The translations under genes and the position numbers were made by a program. A DNA stretch of 9,918 bases from Ignavibacteriales bacterium. Lineage in GTDB: Bacteria > Bacteroidota > Ignavibacteria > Ignavibacteriales > Ignavibacteriaceae. The stretch spans positions 1 through 9,918 of the forward strand of contig JAGUXE010000096.1 in NCBI GenBank assembly GCA_020061995.1, given 5' to 3'. The notes under the pieces are model-generated. The model was not told the DNA's origin. It saw only the letters and a list, made by a program, of their open reading frames with translations, and made no database searches. Below are positions 1 to 6,244 of the stretch, one piece after another. The first letter of the stretch is position 1; each line of letters starts with the position of its first letter.

Positions 1-36
1 GATAAATATGATTACGGCAACAATTAAAAGGGGCAT
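1..36 (-). CDS. Start of an unidentified hydrophobic protein (N-terminal 12 codons only)
   Basis: Only the first 12 codons are inside the window; they read MPLLIVAVIIFI and run off the left edge. The start is supported by an AGGAG Shine-Dalgarno sequence at 44-48, seven bases before the ATG. The gene begins 40 bases after the response-regulator stop with no hairpin between, so it is probably the next gene of the same operon. The all-hydrophobic start indicates a membrane segment or signal anchor. Too little is visible to name a family; a further membrane subunit of the electron-transfer complex or a small membrane protein are both possible. Confidence 0.55.
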   Translation of the reverse strand, partial: MPLLIVAVIIFI

Positions 37-76
37 GATGTTTCTCCTGTTTTTATAAAAATTTATTCAATTAATT

Positions 77-862
77 TTAATCTGAACTGCATGAAATTAA
101 TTGACTTTTTTCGTTTTCAAGATCTGAAGGAAGAACTCTATAAATCCAGCCTTCAAAATATGGGTCTTTCTCTATCAATTTGGGGTTTGCTAAAATCTTT
201 TCATTAACTTCCAAAATCCTTCCCGTTAGAGAAGAATAAATAGTGTGTATTAAACCATCTTGAGCATAAATTTTTGCGCATTCGTTTCCTTGCTTCAAAT
301 TATCATCGACATTTAACAACTCAACTTTTTCTATCGACTCAATCAACTTAAGAAAAATATCTGTGGTGCCAAGCAAAACAGTACTGTCATAATTTTCAGC
401 TAGCCAGCTAGAAAATCCTAATCTCAAATATTTTGGCGGGCAAGGAATAAAAAGCAGAGCTGAAGAATCATGTTCAAGCTTCTTCATTAATTCATTATAC
501 CTTAAACCTCTTTTAATTATACTTGAAAGTTCATCAAAACTGAACGGTTTTGGAATGAATCCAACAGCGCCATAATACAAAGCTTTAACAGTATTATCCA
601 GAGTTGAGTAACCGGTTGTAATTATTACAGGGGTTTTAATTTTTCGTTTGGAAAGCTCCTGTAGGAATTGAAAACCGTCCATTCCCGGCATCATTATATC
701 AGAAAAAATTAAATTGTAATTATTATCTTCGAGTTTAGTTAATGCTGAAGGAACATCGAGAGCTGAATCTATGGATACATCTTCCATTTTTGCTATTTTG
801 ATAACTGAATCAATAATTACCTGCTCGTCATCAACAACTAGAATATCAATGTTGTTTTTCAT
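77..862 (-). CDS. Response regulator: receiver domain fused to a degenerate GcvH-like domain
   Basis: This 261-residue cytoplasmic protein probably receives phosphate from the histidine kinase encoded just upstream. Residues 5-120 form a CheY-like receiver: acidic pair D11/D12, phospho-acceptor D55 in a SDIMMPGMDG context, T83, and K105 in the KPF motif. Residues about 143-250 match the glycine cleavage H protein fold along their length, including LGTTD, a GNECA stretch, TGRILEVNE and the C-terminal NPKLIEKDPYFEGW block. The H-protein lipoylation lysine is absent: the aligned position is D202 or G203, depending on where a one-residue insertion is placed. There is no helix-turn-helix, AAA+ or enzymatic output domain. 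I chose the ATG at 862, two bases after the kinase TGA, because GGAA sits eight bases upstream. An in-frame TTG at 868 would add two residues but its Shine-Dalgarno would be too close. Receiver assignment is firm; the GcvH-like fold is a strong sequence match; the role of the domain is unknown. Confidence 0.93.
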   Translation of the reverse strand: MKNNIDILVVDDEQVIIDSVIKIAKMEDVSIDSALDVPSALTKLEDNNYNLIFSDIMMPGMDGFQFLQELSKRKIKTPVIITTGYSTLDNTVKALYYGAVGFIPKPFSFDELSSIIKRGLRYNELMKKLEHDSSALLFIPCPPKYLRLGFSSWLAENYDSTVLLGTTDIFLKLIESIEKVELLNVDDNLKQGNECAKIYAQDGLIHTIYSSLTGRILEVNEKILANPKLIEKDPYFEGWIYRVLPSDLENEKSQLISCSSD

Positions 863-864
863 TC

Positions 865-2724
865 TCAAAGTTCCGGTAATCTGATTATAAATGTTGTACC
901 CACACCAACTTCACTTTTCACAGTAATAGTTCCATCGTGATTATCAACTATTCCCCAGATAACTGAGAGTCCCAGACCATTTCCTTTTTGTCCTTTCGTT
1001 GAAAAGAAAGGGTCAAAAATTTTATTAAGATTTTCTGAGGGGATTCCGCAACCGTTATCTTCAATTTTAATTTCTATAAATTTCTTGTCACCATCATGGT
1101 CCACAGCATCCCAACTTTGCCAATTATCATTAAATGATGCGCATCCTTCCAAAAATCCCATCTTGGGAATTGGAATACGATAAATGGAACCACCACATTC
1201 CGGACAAGTTTTTGTTTTATCTATTAATGTAATATTGCATTGTGGACACTTTAAGTCAATAGTGGATTTTTTATTTATCGACAATCCAAAATAATGCTTG
1301 TGACGACCATAAATAGGATCGAGGTTTATAAAACCTTCTGTACCATTTGCTTTTACTTTCAATCTGATTGAAGGGGAGCCCTCCAACTTATAATCAGGAT
1401 CAAGAAGACTATGGTTTTTATTACAAACCGCTTCTTTGATATGTGTTATTCCTTTAGGCGAAAGACTTATTTCGGAGGTTGAAACAGTAATCTTCCCATC
1501 TTTCTTCTCGATTGCATCAATCGCATTAAGTAATAGATTAAGGATGACCTGTTGTATTTGATTTGCATCGGCAACTATGTGTGGAAGATTCTCTCCAAAA
1601 CTAGTCTTTAAAGTTATTTGTTTAATCTTTAATTGATTAGTAACTACTTTATTAGCTCTATCAATAACTTCATGAATATCAGTTTTATTCTTCTTGGGGG
1701 TAGACTGTCTTGCAAAATCAAGCAAACCTTTTATAATTTCTCTACTTCGCATCGTCTCTCTAACGATAACATTCAGATCTTCCTGCATCTCGGGATTGTC
1801 TTTGGTTCTCTTTAAAAGAAAACTGCTATATGTTAAAACTCCGGTTAGGGGGTTGTTAATTTCATGAGCAACACCGGCAGCTAATTGTCCTAAAGAAGCC
1901 ATTTTATCGGATTGAAATATTTGTTGCTTCATATCCTCAAGTTTTTTGGTCATCTTATTAAATGATGTACCAAGTTTTCCGAGTTCATCATTACGCGTTT
2001 TTGGAATTGAGTAGTTGAAGTTACCTACTGCAACCTGATCAGTAGCTTTTAGCAATTCTTTTATTGGTTTATCCAGCCACTTTTTTACAAAAAAACCGAT
2101 CACTAAACCGATTGCAGTAATCGAAATTAGAGCGAAGAGTAATTCACGAAGTTTATTCTCTTCAATCTGAGCATCAACTTTATCAAGTTGAAATGAGACA
2201 TCGAGAACACCAAGAACAGTTGCATCCTCCGGATGAGCATGACACTCAGATTCCCAACATGATTTTTCATTATAAATTGGATTGATTATTCCCATGATTC
2301 TGGTAGAATCAGGATAGGGCTTAAAAATACGAGTCCTATCCTTAATTTCAAGCCGTTCAATCGGTTGGTCTTTAGCATGACAGACGTAACAACTCTCAGC
2401 ATTTTTGTCAAGCATTTCACCAATATCTTTAGGATTGGAGGAATAAATTATTATTCCTTCTTTGTTCATAATTCTTACTGAACTGATCGCTTTATCTTGC
2501 CCGATAGTGTTAATGATCTCTTGGATACGTTCACGTTGATTCAAAAGCATATCATACCGAGTACTGTTTTTAACAGTCTCACTCAATTGATTTGCATGTC
2601 TCTCTACTTCAGAAAGTAAAACTTCACTCTGGGACTTAATATTGAAATAAGAATAAATTCCAATAATAGAAATCGAAGTAATACTAACCACCAAAATCAG
2701 TTTGAACGCAATCTTTTGAAACAT
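865..2724 (-). CDS. Membrane sensor histidine kinase with two heme c motifs and a zinc ribbon within the ATPase domain
   Basis: This 619-residue inner-membrane kinase has a first membrane helix (about 8-27), a periplasmic sensor (28-192), a second helix (193-213), HAMP (214-266), HisKA with phospho-accepting H287 in AHEINNPL, and HATPase_c. The ATPase boxes are intact: N-box near N396/N400, DNGCGIP at 556-562, DPFFSTKG at 571-578, and GNGLGL at 581-586. The periplasmic domain carries CYVCH (112-116) and CWESECH (156-162). CxxCH and Cx4CH are both known covalent heme-binding motifs, so the sensor is probably a diheme c-type redox or ligand sensor. Between the β-strand after the N-box (about 411-420) and the G1 box lies an insert of about 125 residues holding CPQC (493-496) and CPEC (507-510), a zinc-ribbon pattern. 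The gene starts nine bases after the cytochrome gene and is followed directly by its likely partner regulator. It has only a weak ribosome-binding site, so translational coupling is plausible. The signal sensed is inferred, not shown. Confidence 0.95.
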   Translation of the reverse strand: MFQKIAFKLILVVSITSISIIGIYSYFNIKSQSEVLLSEVERHANQLSETVKNSTRYDMLLNQRERIQEIINTIGQDKAISSVRIMNKEGIIIYSSNPKDIGEMLDKNAESCYVCHAKDQPIERLEIKDRTRIFKPYPDSTRIMGIINPIYNEKSCWESECHAHPEDATVLGVLDVSFQLDKVDAQIEENKLRELLFALISITAIGLVIGFFVKKWLDKPIKELLKATDQVAVGNFNYSIPKTRNDELGKLGTSFNKMTKKLEDMKQQIFQSDKMASLGQLAAGVAHEINNPLTGVLTYSSFLLKRTKDNPEMQEDLNVIVRETMRSREIIKGLLDFARQSTPKKNKTDIHEVIDRANKVVTNQLKIKQITLKTSFGENLPHIVADANQIQQVILNLLLNAIDAIEKKDGKITVSTSEISLSPKGITHIKEAVCNKNHSLLDPDYKLEGSPSIRLKVKANGTEGFINLDPIYGRHKHYFGLSINKKSTIDLKCPQCNITLIDKTKTCPECGGSIYRIPIPKMGFLEGCASFNDNWQSWDAVDHDGDKKFIEIKIEDNGCGIPSENLNKIFDPFFSTKGQKGNGLGLSVIWGIVDNHDGTITVKSEVGVGTTFIIRLPEL

Positions 2725-2733
2725 ATAATAAAA

Positions 2734-3867
2734 CTATCTCTTTACTTTTTTACCCGGAAGATATGCCGGATAAGTATAATCATCGTGACAACTTGAACAT
2801 TCTGGTTTTGCATAAGTCGGATTTGTATGACAACTTTCACAATCAAATTCGATATGAGTTTCGTCCAGAACAAATCCGGTAACTTTATGATTGAATTTTT
2901 CTTTTGTCCAAGTACCATGACATGTATTACAATTCTTACTCAAACCGGTAAACTTGCCTTGTGTAGTATGACATCTCGCACAACTCAATTTAGAATGATA
3001 GCTGCTTAAATTAAAACCGGTTGACGCAAGATGATTAAATCCTCTCACATCTTTATCGTTATGACATGTTACACAATTGTTTTTCGATTTAGTATCGTGA
3101 CATGAACTACATGCTTTATGTTTTAGATCGACACTCATTTTGGGTTTTGCAGATGCAGGTCGCTGATCGTGACACTTTACACAACCATCATTGGAATGGC
3201 AAGATTGACAGTCCAATCCAAATAGCTCAATATGTTCTTTATGGAAAAACACAACCGTCTTAGCTTCTGCTTTTGGAGTTTTGTAGGTTATTTTTTCAGG
3301 AGTCTCAAGTTTTGCATGGCTTTTCTTTGTCATTCCTGCAACAAGTTTTTCCTTGGAAGGATCTTTCGCCTTCAATTGATGACATGCAGAACATTCAACA
3401 CCACCGCTCCATTCACGATGACAATCCATACATTGTCTATGATAAGCCCCTTTTAAATCGGGACGATTAACATCTTCACGTTTGCGTGATGAGTTATGAC
3501 AGCTATTGCAACCAATTATTTTTCCAGGTGGATTGTAATGATGACATGTTACACAGCCTCCGGACATTTCAGACATCTCTGCATGAAGCCTATGACTGAA
3601 TGTAACTTCTTTATAAATATCCTGATTTCCCTTTAATTTATTTATAACAATAATATCAGGTCCTTCTTCAGGTTTTTGCTTAGTTGTTGCAATTGATTCA
3701 CGAGGGCAATCACGCAAGCAAGGATTTTCCTTAGTGGGGATACTGCACGAATGGCAATTATCACAATTTAGTGCTTTCTGACTATGGGATTCCCCCATCT
3801 TTTTTACTTGACCATTAACGTTAGTCAAGAATACCAATGTAATTATAAATAAAAATATTTTTTTCAT
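2734..3867 (-). CDS. Exported multiheme cytochrome c with 13 CxxCH motifs
   Basis: This 377-residue periplasmic protein starts with a Sec signal peptide (hydrophobic 4-16, likely cleavage near residue 20). It contains 13 CxxCH motifs, with first cysteines at about 35, 105, 120, 146, 159, 220, 229, 253, 265, 296, 313, 343 and 357, and many extra histidines for sixth ligands. The C-terminal third repeats a module of FNH, then TGF-x-L, then H, then CxxCH (277-300 and 325-347), typical of cytochrome c3-like multiheme proteins. After the first heme motif come four more cysteines within 17 residues (C38 is in the motif; C41, C50 and C54 in a CLRDCPR context follow), which are not heme motifs. The ATG overlaps the stop of the preceding membrane-protein gene by four bases (ATGA), so the two are translationally coupled. 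It likely accepts electrons from, or gives them to, the HybA/HybB-like pair, as HmcA does in Hmc complexes. The physiological partner and the exact family are not determined. Confidence 0.95.
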   Translation of the reverse strand: MKKIFLFIITLVFLTNVNGQVKKMGESHSQKALNCDNCHSCSIPTKENPCLRDCPRESIATTKQKPEEGPDIIVINKLKGNQDIYKEVTFSHRLHAEMSEMSGGCVTCHHYNPPGKIIGCNSCHNSSRKREDVNRPDLKGAYHRQCMDCHREWSGGVECSACHQLKAKDPSKEKLVAGMTKKSHAKLETPEKITYKTPKAEAKTVVFFHKEHIELFGLDCQSCHSNDGCVKCHDQRPASAKPKMSVDLKHKACSSCHDTKSKNNCVTCHNDKDVRGFNHLASTGFNLSSYHSKLSCARCHTTQGKFTGLSKNCNTCHGTWTKEKFNHKVTGFVLDETHIEFDCESCHTNPTYAKPECSSCHDDYTYPAYLPGKKVKR

Positions 3868-5105
3868 CTGAATAAACCTTTTACTGCATATTTCGTTTTA
3901 AAAGCTACTTTTTGTGGTACACTTACAATAGGGAAAATCATCACAAAAATTCTGAAGAGTAAGATTTCCAAAGCTATAAATCCAAGCGTAACCGAAAATT
4001 CTCCAACCGATGGAAAGTAAGAACTTTCTGCATAGGGGGGAGTATATGCAACTATAAAATTGTTTAATCGATTCATAAGAACACCAATAATAACAAATGC
4101 CGATGCCCAGAAAAGTCCCTCAGGGGTCTTGGATATTTTCCTTGAGAAAAACATTCTAAGCGGAATAACAATTCCTATCATAACTTCCAATGTGAACATT
4201 ATGCTTTCAGTATTTATTACCATAAGATGAACATAGGTTTGACGAATAACAACATCAACAATTTTTGCTGTTAAATAAATGAGCAACATTGGACCGACCA
4301 TTCTACCTAAACCTTCAAGTACGTCAAGTTCAGGTTTCAGTCCGAATGATTTTGAAGTAATAAGTGACTCAAAAATTACCATCGGGAAACCAACACAAAT
4401 TGCTGATAGTAAGAATAGAAGCGGCAAAATTGGAGTTTGCCAAAGCGGGTGCATTTTTTCACCTGCAATAACCATCAGTGTTCCCAAGGATGATTGATGC
4501 AAGCATGACAAAACAACTCCTGAAATAATAAATATAAACATCGTCTTTTCTAATGTTCTATCTAACACTCTTAACAGTTTATCGACCGTATTATTGAATT
4601 TACTAAGAAAACCCGGAAGATCTACCCGTCCAATAAATCTTTCAGTAACTATCGGAAGAAACTCAATATATAGTACTGTTAGATATATCATCACACAAAT
4701 ACCAACTTCAAATAATACAGAGGTTCCGTTCCACATCAACAAAGGATGCCAGATATAATGGTAACGACCCAAGTCAATCATAACACTCATCGCAACAAAA
4801 GTATAACCGAGCATTGCTGTTAATAAAGCCGGACGAATTATAACTTCATATTTATCCTTATGCATTATGTGACCAAGAGCCGCTGTAGTAAAACCACCTG
4901 CTGCAAGAGCAACACCTGCTGCAACATCAATTCCAATCCAAATTCCCCAGGGGAATTGATCATTTAAGTTAGTAACTGCGCCAATGCCAAATACAAATCT
5001 CCCTAATAGAAAAACTAAACCGTTAATTGCAACAGCAGAGAGTAAAATAACAATTGGTGTGAAAAATTTCTTTTGAATAGGTGTAGGTTTGAAAAAATGT
5101 TCCAT
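3864..5105 (-). CDS. HybB/NrfD-family integral membrane quinone-interacting subunit
   Basis: This 413-residue protein has nine to ten hydrophobic segments and belongs to the NrfD/PsrC superfamily, closest by eye to HybB. Family-like signatures include FPWGIWIGIDVAAGVALAAG (51-70), DLGRYHYIWHPL (111-122), LHQSSLG (202-208), HPLWQTP (219-225) and VGFPMVIFES (238-247). Such subunits have no heme or metal of their own; they exchange electrons between the membrane quinone pool and a partner iron-sulfur protein, here the adjacent HybA-like gene. I place the start at the ATG at 5105 rather than the upstream in-frame ATG at 5123. A GGGGAGG sequence at 5115-5121 lies nine bases before it, and this start is one base past the HybA-like stop. 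The longer version would overlap the previous gene by 17 bases and lacks a ribosome-binding site. No hydrogenase structural gene is in the window, so the HybB likeness does not imply hydrogen oxidation. Confidence 0.94.
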   Translation of the reverse strand: MEHFFKPTPIQKKFFTPIVILLSAVAINGLVFLLGRFVFGIGAVTNLNDQFPWGIWIGIDVAAGVALAAGGFTTAALGHIMHKDKYEVIIRPALLTAMLGYTFVAMSVMIDLGRYHYIWHPLLMWNGTSVLFEVGICVMIYLTVLYIEFLPIVTERFIGRVDLPGFLSKFNNTVDKLLRVLDRTLEKTMFIFIISGVVLSCLHQSSLGTLMVIAGEKMHPLWQTPILPLLFLLSAICVGFPMVIFESLITSKSFGLKPELDVLEGLGRMVGPMLLIYLTAKIVDVVIRQTYVHLMVINTESIMFTLEVMIGIVIPLRMFFSRKISKTPEGLFWASAFVIIGVLMNRLNNFIVAYTPPYAESSYFPSVGEFSVTLGFIALEILLFRIFVMIFPIVSVPQKVAFKTKYAVKGLFR

Positions 5106-5106
5106 C

Positions 5107-6009
5107 TTATTCATCCTCCCCATTTTCGTGTTTACGGTTTTTGTTCAACCACATAACCCCCCCTAATAAAGCATAAATTGCAATAGGGGGAATAAAGTAA
5201 GCGAAGATTCCATGTTGAATTGCTTCCGTAACACCGGGCGCCGGATTTTTACCCAATTTAGGGAAATCTATTTGTGTAAACTCTTTACTTGAAAGATACA
5301 TCCATGAGGTACCACCGACTTCATGCTCTCCGAGAATATGATTAACATATCTTTCGGGATATAATCTAATTTTTTCTTTCGCAGCTAGCAATAAATCAGA
5401 TTTCTTTCCATAAGTTAAAACCTCCATTGGACAGATTTCAACGCAAGCAGGCAACTCCCCTTTTTTGGTTCTATCAAAACAGAAGTCGCATTTCTTTATA
5501 TCCGGACTCCACGCCTTATCAAATTCAAATGCGGGGATCTGAAATGGACAAGCAACCATGCAATAGCGGCAACCTATACATTTATCACCATTCCATAAAA
5601 CTGTCCCATTTTCTTCTTTAGAAAAAGCACCTACAATACATGCTGATAAGCATGCCGGGTGATCGCAGTGCATACATTGAACTTTAACATCAATTGGAAA
5701 TTTTCCATTGGGATTTTCGAATTCATTTACAACCGTCAATGCATGTGCATTTGGTCTTCTTCTTTTATCGAATACTGTGCGGTCATCATATTTTTCGATG
5801 GGGTCGGTTGGCATATCATGTGCTGTTTTACAAGCCCATTCGCATTTTCTGCAACCAATGCAAACTGTAGAATCTACCAAAACACCCATACGGTCATCGG
5901 AAAGAATATTCTTCGGAGCACCTTTTACGGTTTTTGTTGAAGCGACTCCTGCAATCGATGCCCCCATGAATGCAGAAGTTTTTAAGAAGTTACGACGGGA
6001 CTTATTCAT
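5107..6009 (-). CDS. Tat-exported four-[4Fe-4S] ferredoxin subunit, HybA/HmcB-like, with C-terminal membrane helix
   Basis: This 300-residue protein has a twin-arginine signal (SRRNFLK at 4-10, then a hydrophobic stretch to about 26), so it is folded with its clusters before export. Sixteen cysteines fall in four ferredoxin groups: C50/53/56/60, C112/115/120/124, C144/147/150/154, and C174/177/189/193. That is enough for four [4Fe-4S] clusters in a wire. A single hydrophobic segment (about 267-287) followed by a basic, then acidic tail should anchor it in the inner membrane with the clusters in the periplasm, as in HybA and HmcB. NrfC of the soluble Nrf system lacks such an anchor. It probably connects the HybB-like membrane subunit to the 13-heme cytochrome. 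The start is backed by AGGGGAG at 6016-6022, six bases before the ATG. It is the first gene of its operon, after a 235-base control region. Confidence 0.94.
   Translation of the reverse strand: MNKSRRNFLKTSAFMGASIAGVASTKTVKGAPKNILSDDRMGVLVDSTVCIGCRKCEWACKTAHDMPTDPIEKYDDRTVFDKRRRPNAHALTVVNEFENPNGKFPIDVKVQCMHCDHPACLSACIVGAFSKEENGTVLWNGDKCIGCRYCMVACPFQIPAFEFDKAWSPDIKKCDFCFDRTKKGELPACVEICPMEVLTYGKKSDLLLAAKEKIRLYPERYVNHILGEHEVGGTSWMYLSSKEFTQIDFPKLGKNPAPGVTEAIQHGIFAYFIPPIAIYALLGGVMWLNKNRKHENGEDE
5115..5121 (-). promoter_or_regulatory. Shine-Dalgarno that decides the HybB-like start
   Basis: GGGGAGG lies inside the last codons of the HybA-like gene, nine bases before the ATG at 5105. It is too close to an ATG at 5114 and lies downstream of the one at 5123, so only the start at 5105 is properly served. 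Confidence 0.7.
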
Positions 6010-6015
6010 CCTGTT

Positions 6016-6022
6016 CTCCCCT
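6016..6022 (-). promoter_or_regulatory. Strong Shine-Dalgarno of the HybA-like gene
   Basis: AGGGGAG with a six-base spacer to the ATG at 6009. It is one of the strongest ribosome-binding sites in the window, consistent with the first gene of a new transcription unit. Confidence 0.7.
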
Positions 6023-6036
6023 ATATTATTATGATC

Positions 6037-6060
6037 AAAAGGTAATCAAAAATTACTTTT
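6037..6060. repeat. Imperfect inverted repeat in the probable leader of the HybA-like operon
   Basis: AAAAgGTAAT and ATTACTTTT flank a five-base CAAAA loop, giving a 9-bp stem with one bulged base. It sits between the candidate promoter and the ribosome-binding site, so it could be a weak leader hairpin or an operator. It is AT-rich, and chance is a real possibility. Confidence 0.3.
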
Positions 6061-6084
6061 AACAAATAATTTAAAAATCCTTAA

Positions 6085-6115
6085 CAAAATTATTTCCTTT
6101 TCATGGCAAAGTCAA
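6085..6115 (-). promoter_or_regulatory. Candidate promoter for the HybA-HybB-cytochrome-kinase-regulator operon
   Basis: Reading the minus strand, TTGACT (6110-6115) is followed by TAATTTTG (6085-6092). The second element matches the Bacteroidota -7 consensus TAnnTTTG, and TTG lies 20 bases before it, within the usual range for the -33 element. The -10 match to the enterobacterial TATAAT consensus is poor. Transcription would start near 6078 and leave a leader of about 70 bases. This is a pattern match only. Confidence 0.45.
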
Positions 6116-6144
6116 CTAAAAATAAACAGTTTATGTCGGCAGGT

Positions 6145-6159
6145 GTTGAATTTTTCAAC
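6145..6159. promoter_or_regulatory. Perfect 15-bp palindrome, possible operator
   Basis: GTTGAA-TTT-TTCAAC is a perfect 6-bp inverted repeat with a three-base spacer, about 30 bases upstream of the candidate -33 element. The TTGA/TCAA arms resemble Crp/Fnr-family half-sites, but the arms are five bases apart instead of the six normal for that family. An activator site for the downstream operon is plausible but unproven. Confidence 0.35.
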
Positions 6160-6206
6160 CATCCATTTTGAAGTTTAGGTCGGAAGATGAGTTTTCGTAT
6201 AATGAT

Positions 6207-6235
6207 GAGGCTCAAAACATAATATCTTGAGCCTC
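6207..6235 (-). terminator. Hairpin after nrfA, probable transcription terminator
   Basis: GAGGCTCAA (6207-6215) and TTGAGCCTC (6227-6235) form a perfect 9-bp stem with an 11-base loop, starting nine bases after the nrfA stop. On the minus strand the stem is followed by ATCATTATACG, not a clean U-tract, so intrinsic termination may be weak or the hairpin may instead protect the 3' end. Its position between two operons favours a terminator. Confidence 0.6.
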
Positions 6236-6244
6236 GGTGAAAAT

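Noticed and set aside
77..436. Functional glycine cleavage H protein
   Set aside because: It is fused to a receiver domain, lacks the lipoyl lysine, and no glycine cleavage genes are nearby.
863..868. TTG start of the response regulator overlapping the kinase stop
   Set aside because: The ATG at 862 has GGAA at a good distance; for the TTG the same sequence is only two bases away.
2734..3867. Tandem DNA repeat or CRISPR-like array in the cytochrome gene
   Set aside because: The periodic signal is the reverse complement of CxxCH codons, unevenly spaced and explained by protein repeats.
5106..5123. Upstream ATG codons at 5123 and 5114 for the HybB-like gene
   Set aside because: The first has no ribosome-binding site and overlaps HybA-like coding sequence; the second directly abuts the GGGGAGG sequence. 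The ATG at 5105 is correctly spaced.
3864..6009. Hydrogenase-2 HybA/HybB accessory genes
   Set aside because: The subunit types match, but no large or small hydrogenase subunit or maturation gene is present; a cytochrome follows instead.
6145..6159. Fnr/Nnr-type operator (TTGA-N6-TCAA)
   Set aside because: The arms match but the gap is five bases, not six; kept only as an unassigned palindrome.
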